Part shown: piece by piece, positions 1 to 8,255 of the stretch
How positions within the stretch are numbered: the stretch's first letter is position 1
Layout: the number at the start of each line of letters is the position of its first letter
NCBI GenBank assembly: GCA_905478065.1
Contig: CAJQGZ010000118.1
Location: 1 to 32,168, forward strand
DNA from: an uncultured bacterium
Lineage (GTDB): Bacteria; Fidelibacterota; Marinisomatia; Marinisomatales; UBA1611
Length of the DNA: 32,168 bases
Direction of reading: 5' to 3'
The notes under the pieces: model-generated
The model's input: the letters and a program-made list of their open reading frames with translations, nothing else
What the model was told of the DNA's origin: nothing
Databases searched by the model: none
Program-made: the position numbers and the translations under genes

Positions 1-2215
1 CAATATCCCAGGCATCCCAATTAAGAGGTCTATCTTCATAAAGAGACAGTATATTACCATTAGATCTAAGAAGGTTTAATTTTAGCGTTTTATCATAAGC
101 GGACTTCATCGTACCATCTTTATGAAATTCATATTTAACATAATTATTTTCAAGAATTAGATTAGAATCATTAACTATTTTATTTTTTTGTTTTTTACCT
201 TTAGAAAAAGTTTTGAATGAAAATGGTTCTAATTCTACAAAACATACTAAATCGTTATTAACTTGTTGAGTAGGTAGGCAAATCTCATCATTAGATTTAA
301 TTTGATAGCCTTTATAATGAAAAGGAATTTTTACTACTCCTTTGAACTTATAAGAAAGTGAGTTTACTAAGGTAAAAGAGCTTTTATCTTTTTTAAATAA
401 AATTGAAGCTGATTTTTTTAAAAGTTCATCACATGTTTTATGAATATCTTCATATTCTTTGTGTGTGGTTTTATAAACTAAATTTATACTTGACCCAGGA
501 ATGATATCATGAAACTGATTAATCATTAATTTTTTCCAGGCTTCATCAAGATCGTTATGAGGGTACCTCATTAGGTCGCAATTAGACCATAAAAACTCTA
601 CAGCTTTGAGTTTGTTTTCTAATTTTCTATTTTGTCTTTTTACTAGACCATGAGTAGTTAAGGTACCTCTATGTAATTCAAGATAAAGTTCTCCGACCCA
701 TGTTTCTAATTGGTATTTCTTTCTATTTAATCTTTTAAAAAAGTTTTTTGCATGATCAAATGAAACTTTTGGTGCACCTTCAAGATTTTTTAATCTTTTT
801 CCTAATTCAATATTCTCTGGTTTAGGACCACCACCACCATTACCAACCCCAAAAAGAGACATAAACTCATTTAATTTATCTTTTTCTTTAAATGTTTTTT
901 GGGCAGGCATTAAAAACTTTGTATCTAATTCACTATTATATGAGTTCTCAGGAGGGAAGTGTGTTAAAATTTCTGTACCATCAATTCCACGCCAGTTAAA
1001 CGTCTGAAATGGAAAGTCATTAAATTGATTCCATGAGATTTTTTGGGTTAAAAAATAATTTACCTCAGCTTGTTTTAAAATTTGAGGAAGAGCTGCAGAG
1101 TAACCGAAAACATCTGGAAGCCATAAATTATCTACATCCACGCCAAATTCTTTTTTAAAGAAAATCTTTCCATAAAGTAATTGACGTACCATAGATTCTC
1201 CGCTAATAAGATTGCAATCTGCTTCTACCCACATACCTCCTTGAAGTTCCCATTGACCTTTTTTCACAGCAGCTTTAATTCTTTTAAAAATAGAAGGGTA
1301 AAAGTCCTTCATGAACTGATAGTGTTGCGGCATAGAAGCTCCAAATACATAATCTGGGTACCTATCTATTAAATCTAATTGAGTTGTAAAAGTTCGTGCA
1401 CATTTTCTAATCGTCTCTTTTACAGGCCAGAGCCAACCTGTATCTATATGCGCATGTCCAACAGCAGTCACTTTTAATTCTGAGGACGAGGCGCGTTTAT
1501 TTAGTTCAGCTGATAATATATTTCTTGACGCATTAGCATCTTTCTGATCAGCTTTAAAAGCTATTAGAGCTTGGTTGAGTGAATTGATTACCCTTAATCG
1601 CTGTGTAGAGTCTTCTTCTAGCTTTTCTATTAATCCAAGTAGAATTCTTACATCAAGGTGTAGATGCCATATATCTTCTCGAAATATTCCTATATCTATG
1701 GTTTCTACTTTAGCATCAAATGTTCCATGCCTTTTTGGATTGTCTTGCTCTGGATCTACATCAACAAAAATTCCAAATAAAGAATTTGCTGCAGTCTCAA
1801 CCCAAATTTCAACTTCATTATTTTTTATACATGTTTTAGGTATCAGTACTCTAGTTCTAACGAAATTTTGATCCCAAATAGAAGCGTTTGTAATACCTTG
1901 AACTTCTTTTCCTTTAGGGTCATAAACTAACCCTTCTCCAGAAAAGTCTAAATCAGCTATGACCTTTTTTCCACGCCATTCTTTTTTAATACGTCCATTG
2001 AGGCAAAACCATGCACTATCCCATTCTTTACCCCAACTTTTACCTTTCGTAATTGGTTTGTACTTTAATTTGTTTTTTTCGGAAAAAGGAACAGCTTTTT
2101 TTGACCATGCAAATTTTGCTGATAATGAAATTTTATCTTCAATAAAAAGTTTTTGTAGTCTAGCGTTCCATTGTTCAATTCTTGATACAATTATAGCAGT
2201 TTCTTTTTTATTCAA
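1..2215 (-). CDS. Alpha-mannosidase, GH38 (C-terminus cut by window edge)
   Basis: Hydrolyses terminal alpha-mannosides; probably cytosolic because no signal peptide is seen. About 738 residues are visible and the frame stays open to base 1, so roughly the last 300 residues of this ~1000-residue family are missing. Seen: the GH38 metal site in HAHIDTGWLW (H256, D258), the nucleophile region WVEADCNLISGES (D333), LWLPDVFGYSAALPQI, NQFHDIIPGSS, and WDAWDI just before the edge. The ~250 residues ahead of the catalytic domain resemble the cytosolic MAN2C1-type long form. The start is taken as TTG at 2215, with TTAAGGGA about ten bases upstream and an in-frame TAA at 2224-2222; the first in-frame ATG would delete the metal site. 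It lies 61 bases after the NagB-like gene on the same strand, probably in one operon. Family call is secure; substrate linkage is not. Confidence 0.93.
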   Translation of the reverse strand, partial: MNKKETAIIVSRIEQWNARLQKLFIEDKISLSAKFAWSKKAVPFSEKNKLKYKPITKGKSWGKEWDSAWFCLNGRIKKEWRGKKVIADLDFSGEGLVYDPKGKEVQGITNASIWDQNFVRTRVLIPKTCIKNNEVEIWVETAANSLFGIFVDVDPEQDNPKRHGTFDAKVETIDIGIFREDIWHLHLDVRILLGLIEKLEEDSTQRLRVINSLNQALIAFKADQKDANASRNILSAELNKRASSSELKVTAVGHAHIDTGWLWPVKETIRKCARTFTTQLDLIDRYPDYVFGASMPQHYQFMKDFYPSIFKRIKAAVKKGQWELQGGMWVEADCNLISGESMVRQLLYGKIFFKKEFGVDVDNLWLPDVFGYSAALPQILKQAEVNYFLTQKISWNQFNDFPFQTFNWRGIDGTEILTHFPPENSYNSELDTKFLMPAQKTFKEKDKLNEFMSLFGVGNGGGGPKPENIELGKRLKNLEGAPKVSFDHAKNFFKRLNRKKYQLETWVGELYLELHRGTLTTHGLVKRQNRKLENKLKAVEFLWSNCDLMRYPHNDLDEAWKKLMINQFHDIIPGSSINLVYKTTHKEYEDIHKTCDELLKKSASILFKKDKSSFTLVNSLSYKFKGVVKIPFHYKGYQIKSNDEICLPTQQVNNDLVCFVELEPFSFKTFSKGKKQKNKIVNDSNLILENNYVKYEFHKDGTMKSAYDKTLKLNLLRSNGNILSLYEDRPLNWDAWDI

Positions 2216-2276
2216 AATTGATTATTCCCTTAAACTTGATTATTTATTTAAATATTAATAATTAATCACAATAAAA

Positions 2277-4598
2277 TTAAACAGGCGAACCTTCCATTTG
2301 TTGTTCTAGTTTTCTGGCAACAGATAAAAACTGATTAACATTCATCTCTTTTAAGTTTACCACACCATGAACCGCTCTTAAATGCGGATTTTTGTTTTGG
2401 TACCAATAATCTCTACCAAGTAAAAGTTGAAGGTCTTTATGCTGTTTTACCCAAATATCTTGAGATAAGTCACAAAATGGACCATCAAATTCGTAACTAG
2501 GAAAAGAGGCTTCCTTTTGGCTTAAATAGCAATTATTAAACGTAGATCTCATAATAGCCATTGAATTTAAAGTCACAGGCACAATGATATCAGCTTCATC
2601 AACATCAAACCTATACCAGACATTGCGATATCCCCAAATTCTTAGTTCTGATAAGTCTTCTGTCTTGTTCCATATTCGTACGGCCTCTGCAATGGTTTGT
2701 AAAACTTTATAGTGCGTATCAGGACCACTACCTTCAGGGTCAAAGGCGACAGATATAACCGTTGGTTTAATTGTTTTAAGCTGTTCTAAAACAGGTAGTA
2801 CATCTCTATTTATTTGAGGGTTTTCTGTGAAAATATCACCTTGGTAGAAACCTAATCTTAGATGATGAACGTCTTGAACGCGAACGCCGTAATTAGCCCA
2901 AACTAGTTCTTCTTCATATTCACGAATCATACCTTTAAGGCTTTGAACTTCTTTTGAATTTTTTTCACCATCATAATAATTATGAATTTCTTTAATTACT
3001 TTTTTAATAGTAATGTCTAATTCAGAGGTATTCTTTACACCATAAATTTCTATTAATGCTCTAACAAGTCTATGCGACATTCCTCTTTTTTGTTGAGATG
3101 AGTTATTTTCAGCAATAGCATCCAAGTAATGAAATACATCCTTATCCCATTTTTTTTTGTAACCGTTCTCAAAAAAATCATCGTATCGTGTCATTTGAAT
3201 TTCATCATTAGCTAAGAAAGATTTTGTATCTTGAAGTAAGGTTTGAATAAAATTATTTGTAACAGATGTAAAACCAGAAGTCAAATTAACAAAATGATGA
3301 TGATTACTAGGTTCGCGGATAAGTTGCATTATGTACGGCATTAAGCCAAGCATAATATCATCATGATGAGGACCAGTATGATAAAAGGTTTGATTAGTTT
3401 CAAGTTTAGAACCTTTTTCAACTTTACTTTCAACTTTTTTAATTACATCGCTAACAGTGTCAGCGTTTAATGATGGGATATTTTTACAATGCTCATCATT
3501 TTGTAAATTATCAAGTGATAGTTTTTTTCCAAAAACATTTATATCTCTTGAAAGCTCCAAAATTGAACGTTGAAGTTTTTGATCATTCCATTCTGAATTT
3601 TCCCAATAATCTCTTTCAAAGTCTGTAAGCAGCTTCCCAGCACCCTTAGTAATATAAAAACAGCTCTTTTTTAGTTTAGATAAAGCTGTTGCTGGATATT
3701 TAACATCAGGAGCATGTTCAAGCGAGTTTTTAATAATTTTCGATTTTGCTTCGCCAGCGGCGATAATTATTCCAGTTGCATCAGGATTATATGTAATCGT
3801 TCCTAGTCCAATTGTAATAACAAGCCTATTTCTACTAATTTCAATTCCCCCAAGATCTGTAGCTGCTGCTGCCTGAGTCTCGAAATTAGTACCAGTTAAT
3901 CTTGTCGTTGAATTATGATCAGATCCACGAACATTAAAAGCAATATGTCCATCAGGTCCAATTCCTCCAAGAAAAAAACCAATACCTCCCATGGATCTTA
4001 TTTTATTTTCATATTCAGCGCACCATTGGTCAATTAATAAAATAGATTCTTGCTGTTCTTCTTCAATCTCACTTGTTGGATCTCTAAACCTTAAAGTAAG
4101 ATCGATTCTGTTATTAGGAAATATTTGTTTTCGATTTTTTCCGTTTACTAACTGAATTTTATCTGAATTTATAAGTAATGCTTTTTGGGGGTCTAATTCA
4201 AAACCTTCGATGTAATATTTGCAAACGTAATTATAAAAGCTGTTGTGTTGATTAGGATTAAGAGGATAAAATTCATCAATTTGTACAAATTTTAAGCCTC
4301 TTAAGCTTGGTTTATCTTTTAACAGTAATCCATTATCTTCTCTTAACTTTTTGACAGCCTTGTCATCCCAATTTTGAAGAATATGATGAGTCCATTTAAT
4401 AAAGTATTCAGGTGTTTTTCCTGTAGGTAAACTTATGACACCATTCGGGTTATTTGATGACCACTCTAAGAACCGTAGAGAAGTAATAAGGCCAAGTTGA
4501 GGAAAGCTATCTAAGACAATATAAGGAATACTTGAAGTTTGGGTCTTAATTGACTGTTGATTAAAAAAATGTTTTTCTACAGGACTAAATTGATGCAT
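2277..4598 (-). CDS. NagB-like sugar-phosphate isomerase/deaminase fused to PIG-L-like deacetylase domain
   Basis: A 773-residue cytosolic two-domain protein. Residues ~30-335 are a glucosamine-6-phosphate deaminase-like domain: LPTGKTPEYF (phosphate loop), QIDEFYPL (D108) and GIGPDGHIAFN (D216, H218). Residues ~400-750 resemble the PIG-L/LmbE zinc deacetylase family: GPHHDDIMLG (H411, D413, D414) and a distal SGPDTHYKV. The same architecture is known from Bacteroidota as NagB-like proteins of about 660 residues, so this copy is longer. The glutamate that follows FN in E. coli NagB (E148) is valine here (FNVRGSDH), so classical GlcN6P deamination should not be assumed. Together the domains could deacetylate and deaminate or isomerise GlcNAc derivatives; that is inference. 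It is first in a leftward operon with the GH38 gene and diverges from the aspartylglucosaminidase gene. Confidence 0.88.
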   Translation of the reverse strand: MHQFSPVEKHFFNQQSIKTQTSSIPYIVLDSFPQLGLITSLRFLEWSSNNPNGVISLPTGKTPEYFIKWTHHILQNWDDKAVKKLREDNGLLLKDKPSLRGLKFVQIDEFYPLNPNQHNSFYNYVCKYYIEGFELDPQKALLINSDKIQLVNGKNRKQIFPNNRIDLTLRFRDPTSEIEEEQQESILLIDQWCAEYENKIRSMGGIGFFLGGIGPDGHIAFNVRGSDHNSTTRLTGTNFETQAAAATDLGGIEISRNRLVITIGLGTITYNPDATGIIIAAGEAKSKIIKNSLEHAPDVKYPATALSKLKKSCFYITKGAGKLLTDFERDYWENSEWNDQKLQRSILELSRDINVFGKKLSLDNLQNDEHCKNIPSLNADTVSDVIKKVESKVEKGSKLETNQTFYHTGPHHDDIMLGLMPYIMQLIREPSNHHHFVNLTSGFTSVTNNFIQTLLQDTKSFLANDEIQMTRYDDFFENGYKKKWDKDVFHYLDAIAENNSSQQKRGMSHRLVRALIEIYGVKNTSELDITIKKVIKEIHNYYDGEKNSKEVQSLKGMIREYEEELVWANYGVRVQDVHHLRLGFYQGDIFTENPQINRDVLPVLEQLKTIKPTVISVAFDPEGSGPDTHYKVLQTIAEAVRIWNKTEDLSELRIWGYRNVWYRFDVDEADIIVPVTLNSMAIMRSTFNNCYLSQKEASFPSYEFDGPFCDLSQDIWVKQHKDLQLLLGRDYWYQNKNPHLRAVHGVVNLKEMNVNQFLSVARKLEQQMEGSPV

Positions 4599-4654
4599 TT
4601 TATAAAATGTGTTTTATGTGTTTGCTATGCAAGTTAAGTTGAATATTGTATTCC

Positions 4655-4672
4655 TATCTTATACTTAAGATA
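4655..4672. promoter_or_regulatory. Candidate operator palindrome, copy 1
   Basis: TATCTTATACTTAAGATA: perfect 7-bp arms TATCTTA/TAAGATA around TACT, in the 144-base divergent gap between the NagB-like and aspartylglucosaminidase genes. A copy identical at 16 of 18 positions lies at 13772-13789 in the other divergent gap of the locus. Likely target of the TrmB-type regulator encoded at 5704; the binding protein is inferred. Confidence 0.6.
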
Positions 4673-4687
4673 ATAAATAATTATAGT

Positions 4688-4704
4688 TATTGACTATATC
4701 AATA
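4688..4704. promoter_or_regulatory. Inverted repeat overlapping a possible -35 box
   Basis: TATTGA-CTATA-TCAATA is a perfect 6-bp inverted repeat with a 5-base spacer. On the + strand it contains TTGACT (4690-4695), a plausible -35 element for the aspartylglucosaminidase/trmB operon, but no good -10 is seen at 17 bases, so promoter assignment is weak. It sits 15 bases from the larger palindrome at 4655-4672 and could be a second protein site or chance in AT-rich DNA. Confidence 0.3.
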
Positions 4705-4742
4705 ATCATATTTTGTTAATTTTTTAAAAGGATTATTAAATT

Positions 4743-5693
4743 ATGAAAAGAAGAGACTTTTTTAAAACTGGATTAGTTGGTTTTTCATTGCCATCGTTAA
4801 CGAAAGCTAAATCTGATGTTAAAAGAAACAAAAAAAAACCTGTTATAATAACTACTCATAATTTTCCAAAAGCGAATGCTGCTGCTGTGAAGGTTTTAAA
4901 TAAATATGGGGCATCGATGGATGCAGCAGAAGCAGCATGCATGGCTGTTGAAGCAGATGAAAAAAATAGTAATGCTGGAATAGGTAGTTTGCCGGATGAG
5001 GATGGAAGAGTGACATTAGATTCATGTGTAATGGATAGTAATGGAAATTGTGGTTCAGTGGCTTTTTTGCAAAACATTGTCCATCCAGTTTCAGTTGCGA
5101 GAAAAATTATGGATGACACAAAACATGTAATGCTAGTGGGAAAGGGGGCGAAAAAATTTGCTGTTTCTAAGGGTTTTAGACATACTAATTTATTGACAAA
5201 AGATTCTCGCAATGCTTGGATGAAATGGCAAAAAAATAGAGTGGAAATGACTCCACATGATACGCATGATACTTGTGCTACCTTGATTCAAGATCATAAT
5301 GGAAATATTTCAGGAGCATGTACGACAGGAGGTTGGGCGTATAAAATGCATGGTCGGGTTGGTGATAGTCCACTTATAGGTTCCGGCTTATTTATTGATA
5401 ACAATGTTGGTGGAGCAGCTGCCACCGGTTTAGGTGAAGAAGTCATAAAATCCTCTGGTAGTTTTCTAGTCGTAGAATTAATGAGGCAAGGGTATGACCC
5501 TGTATCAGCTTGCAATGAAGCTTTAAACAGAATAATTTCGTCATACAACGGTAATCCTGATTTTCAAATTTGTTATATTGCAATAAGTAAGGACGGGGAG
5601 GTAGGTGCTGCATGCCTTAAATGGGCATTCCCTCATCTTATTACTAAAAGTGGAATAACTAAATTAAAAAGTGTTAAGGGATTATTATCGTAA
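4743..5693 (+). CDS. N4-(beta-N-acetylglucosaminyl)-L-asparaginase (aspartylglucosaminidase), Ntn hydrolase
   Basis: Cleaves the amide between GlcNAc and asparagine, the last step in taking apart an N-linked glycan. The 316 residues carry the family signature: PDEDGRVTLDSCVMD, then HDTCATL with the autocatalytic N-terminal nucleophile Thr at T177, GACTTGGWAYK, GRVGDSPLIGSG and GGAAATGLGEE. The precursor should self-cleave before T177. The N-terminus MKRRDFFK with a short hydrophobic stretch looks like a twin-arginine signal, so the enzyme is probably periplasmic. AAAGGAT lies upstream of the ATG. The downstream regulator gene overlaps or abuts its end, consistent with one operon. Plant-type asparaginases share the fold, but the GRVGDSP and PDEDG motifs favour the glycosylasparaginase branch. 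Confidence 0.9.
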   Translation: MKRRDFFKTGLVGFSLPSLTKAKSDVKRNKKKPVIITTHNFPKANAAAVKVLNKYGASMDAAEAACMAVEADEKNSNAGIGSLPDEDGRVTLDSCVMDSNGNCGSVAFLQNIVHPVSVARKIMDDTKHVMLVGKGAKKFAVSKGFRHTNLLTKDSRNAWMKWQKNRVEMTPHDTHDTCATLIQDHNGNISGACTTGGWAYKMHGRVGDSPLIGSGLFIDNNVGGAAATGLGEEVIKSSGSFLVVELMRQGYDPVSACNEALNRIISSYNGNPDFQICYIAISKDGEVGAACLKWAFPHLITKSGITKLKSVKGLLS

Positions 5694-5703
5694 TAACAAA
5701 ACT

Positions 5704-6468
5704 ATGTCAAGCATAATTGAAGAAAATATAATACGAATAGTTAGTCGTTTAGACATTCCTGGCAATGCTGCAAAAATATACCTTTTTCTACTAAAGAATG
5801 GACCTTCAACAGCATATGCTGTAAGCAAAACATCTGGGGTTAATAATGCTGTAGTATATCGAGAATTGGAGCGATTAAAATCTAGAAACCTTGTCTACCA
5901 GCTTGGAATAAAACCACTAAAGTATGAAGCAATAAATAAAGAAGGCCTTTTAAAAACATTAAAGAAACAAAATAAAACTGAAGAAAAGCTCCTAGAAAAT
6001 TCTTTAAATGAATTATTTAAAGGTAAAAAGAATTTAATATCAATACGAATTGATGATTATGATGATTTAATGATTGAAATTAAAAAAGAAATTTTTAATG
6101 CAAAACAACAGATATTAATAAGGTTATGGTCTGAGGAAATGACTGTTTTAGAAAAAGACTTGAGGAATGCAGAAAGCAAAGGAGTAAACATACAACTTCT
6201 TTCATTCACTCCCTTGGAAAAACCCATAGGAGAAACTTTTTCATATAATATTGACCCTCATTCATTTACTGAAAATTGGGAGAGGGGTATTGCTTTATTT
6301 GTGGATGAAGAACGTGTTGTAATTGGAAACAAAATAGGTAAATACCCTATACATGCTATGTTAACAAACGACCCTCTGATTACTGAATCAATTAAAGATC
6401 AAATATTGCTTGACGTTGAGCTCGTTAAGAATAAGAGAGAGATGAGGAAAAAATATGATAAACCTTAG
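5704..6468 (+). CDS. TrmB-family sugar-responsive transcriptional regulator
   Basis: DNA-binding regulator of about 254 residues. The N-terminal winged helix reads GNAAKIYLFLLKNG, then TAYAVSKTSGVNNAVVYREL as the recognition region, followed by a basic linker and a C-terminal effector domain (RLWSEEMTVLEKDLRNAESKG, FVDEERVVIGN), matching TrmB-type proteins that sense sugars. ATG at 5704 is preferred; an in-frame GTG at 5671 would overlap the previous gene by 23 bases and add poorly conserved residues. Neither start has a convincing ribosome site. The gene lies between two copies of an 18-bp palindrome (4655 and 13772) and is probably their reader and autoregulated; this is inference. Its TAG interlocks with the stop of the convergent hydrolase gene. 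Confidence 0.85.
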   Translation: MSSIIEENIIRIVSRLDIPGNAAKIYLFLLKNGPSTAYAVSKTSGVNNAVVYRELERLKSRNLVYQLGIKPLKYEAINKEGLLKTLKKQNKTEEKLLENSLNELFKGKKNLISIRIDDYDDLMIEIKKEIFNAKQQILIRLWSEEMTVLEKDLRNAESKGVNIQLLSFTPLEKPIGETFSYNIDPHSFTENWERGIALFVDEERVVIGNKIGKYPIHAMLTNDPLITESIKDQILLDVELVKNKREMRKKYDKP

Positions 6469-7466
6469 AAATCTATTTTAAGCTTTTTCAATTTTATGAT
6501 GAGATGTTCAGCAAATCGTTTAAAACCGATGTCATTATAATGAACCCCATCAACAGTAGCTTCATTATCTTTGCCTATGCAATCTTCGCTCTCAATTAAA
6601 TAAATTCTTTTATATCCTATATTAATCGCATTTAGAATTTCTTTTTTTAATATATTATTTTTTTCATAAATATTTTCTTCAATATAATCGTCATGACATT
6701 CTGGTTGCTCAACAAAAATAATAGGTTTATCATTAGAATTTTTACTAGATCTAATTGATTCGATTAGTGGGATGACATTTAACTCGATTGATTTCATATC
6801 GACATTTGGCAAGCAATCTATAACATAGTAGTTGGTTTTGATGTTTGATAAAATTGATCCAACCGAAGGCTCTAAATGACCATTACCGCTAAATCCGAAA
6901 TTAATGCAGTTATATTCTGTTCTCCTGGATATAATATTTGTATACGCTAATCCGGGTCGAGATGCGCAGCCTCCTTGAGTAATACTAGTACCATAAAAGA
7001 CTATTGTTTTTAAATCTGTTTTATAGTTTGAAAAATTACAATCATTATTAATCCCAATTTTGAGATCTATTAACGTTACATAGAGAGGAAGGTGCAATCT
7101 AAACTTTCTTAATTTACTTTTTTTATTTTCAAATATTACAGCCTTATTACTTTTTCCTTCCGGAATACCAGTAGAGCGGTAATACCAAGAATTATTCTTG
7201 TACTCGTAGAGGTCAAGTCCTTTGATTCCTGTATTTGGCATATGATTCATTTTAAAATCTGACAAAATTTTCCAATGAACTACTATTTTAGGACTATTTG
7301 TTTCGAACATAATACTAACGCCAGCTGAATTTTGGGATATCTTCCATAATTCTTGTCGAACTGAATTTTTATATTTATCTGGTATCCTTTGAAAAGGGTA
7401 TTCTCTAGCTAATTTTGTTTCAACTAGACCTTGAGCGATAAGGGAATTCGAATTGAAAAATTTCAA
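6465..7466 (-). CDS. SGNH/GDSL hydrolase with N-terminal beta domain (Lipase_GDSL_3-like)
   Basis: A 333-residue esterase. Residues ~15-145 look like the beta-rich N-terminal domain of the SGNH_hydro_N/Lipase_GDSL_3 architecture. The catalytic domain has block I GTSITQGG (S161), block II GFSGNGH (G194, N195), LPN around 219-221 in the block III region, and DGVHYND (D306, H309). No export signal is seen. The start is TTG, one base after the stop of the upstream hydrolase gene, which suggests translational coupling; the first in-frame ATG (residue 53) would remove part of the N-domain. The substrate is probably an acyl group on a carbohydrate, by context only. Its TAA overlaps the stop of the convergent regulator gene by three bases. 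Confidence 0.82.
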   Translation of the reverse strand: MKFFNSNSLIAQGLVETKLAREYPFQRIPDKYKNSVRQELWKISQNSAGVSIMFETNSPKIVVHWKILSDFKMNHMPNTGIKGLDLYEYKNNSWYYRSTGIPEGKSNKAVIFENKKSKLRKFRLHLPLYVTLIDLKIGINNDCNFSNYKTDLKTIVFYGTSITQGGCASRPGLAYTNIISRRTEYNCINFGFSGNGHLEPSVGSILSNIKTNYYVIDCLPNVDMKSIELNVIPLIESIRSSKNSNDKPIIFVEQPECHDDYIEENIYEKNNILKKEILNAINIGYKRIYLIESEDCIGKDNEATVDGVHYNDIGFKRFAEHLIIKLKKLKIDF

Positions 7467-7467
7467 A

Positions 7468-8235
7468 TTAAATATTTATTGATTTAATAAATGGTTTTAA
7501 AATATTAATCCATTTTTGATAACCTTGGTCATTCAAGTGCAGACCATCTGTGCTTAAGCTACGCATCATTTCATTGTTGCTATTTAAAAAATGGGAATGG
7601 AGGTCTATTATCTCAAAATCATTGTATTTCGAAATGATTTCATTTGTTTTATTTATTTGATCATTTATAGATGGATAATCTGAGTATAAAAATTGATAAT
7701 GAGGTTTTTCATCTAAATATTGCTGATTATTTATAGGTAGGATAGTCTGAATATATATTTTTGTTTGCGGTGAACTTTTTTGAATAAATTTTGCAGCAAG
7801 AAGAATATTTTTTGCAACATACTCAGGTGTTCTTTCGGGCCTGCTTCTATTATCATCAAAAAAGTCATTTATTCCGATTAAGATATATACTGCAATAGGT
7901 TTATAAAAAACGATTTCCTCTAGTCTTAAAAGAATACCATCTGAATAATCACCAGATATCCCACGATTAACAATATTCTCAACATCGAACTTTTCATTCC
8001 AACGACGCAAACCGTAAGTAATACTATTGCCTAGAAACACAATTTTATTTTTACCTATAGGACTATTTTTAAATTCTTTAACTCTATTTTGATAAAATTG
8101 CTTTTGCCAGTCTAGTTGAAATTTTATTACCGTTGTTGAGTCAGGATATAATAATGAGATATCATCACTATTAGAACAATTATAGCTCTGAACAAAGAAA
8201 ATGAAAGAGATTGTAGTGACAATCAGATATTTCAA
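7468..8235 (-). CDS. Secreted SGNH/GDSL hydrolase
   Basis: A 255-residue lysophospholipase-L1/acetylesterase-like SGNH hydrolase. It has a hydrophobic N-terminal signal (residues 1-19) ending at Cys20 in QSYNC, a poor lipobox, so it may be periplasmic or a lipoprotein. Catalytic blocks: FLGNSITYG (S71), NRGISGD (G95), GIND (N123) and DGLHLNDQGY (D230, H233). All four SGNH residues are present. It follows the TonB receptor gene by 20 bases and precedes another hydrolase by one base. Likely de-O-acylates carbohydrate in the periplasm; substrate unknown. Confidence 0.85.
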   Translation of the reverse strand: MKYLIVTTISFIFFVQSYNCSNSDDISLLYPDSTTVIKFQLDWQKQFYQNRVKEFKNSPIGKNKIVFLGNSITYGLRRWNEKFDVENIVNRGISGDYSDGILLRLEEIVFYKPIAVYILIGINDFFDDNRSRPERTPEYVAKNILLAAKFIQKSSPQTKIYIQTILPINNQQYLDEKPHYQFLYSDYPSINDQINKTNEIISKYNDFEIIDLHSHFLNSNNEMMRSLSTDGLHLNDQGYQKWINILKPFIKSINI

Positions 8236-8255
8236 AAGCTAGTTACCGATTGTTG

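Noticed and set aside
2216-2240. A CCTTAAACTTGAT stretch resembling half of the 18-bp palindrome
   Set aside because: Only one arm matches, and it overlaps the ribosome site of the GH38 gene, so chance is likely.
1575-2258. Two open frames of about 98 residues on the + strand inside the GH38 gene
   Set aside because: They lie antisense to well-conserved GH38 coding sequence, have no ribosome sites and no recognisable protein features.
5671-5703. GTG at 5671 as the start of the TrmB-type regulator
   Set aside because: It overlaps the end of the aspartylglucosaminidase gene, has no ribosome site and adds residues outside the family domain; ATG 5704 preferred, though not proven.
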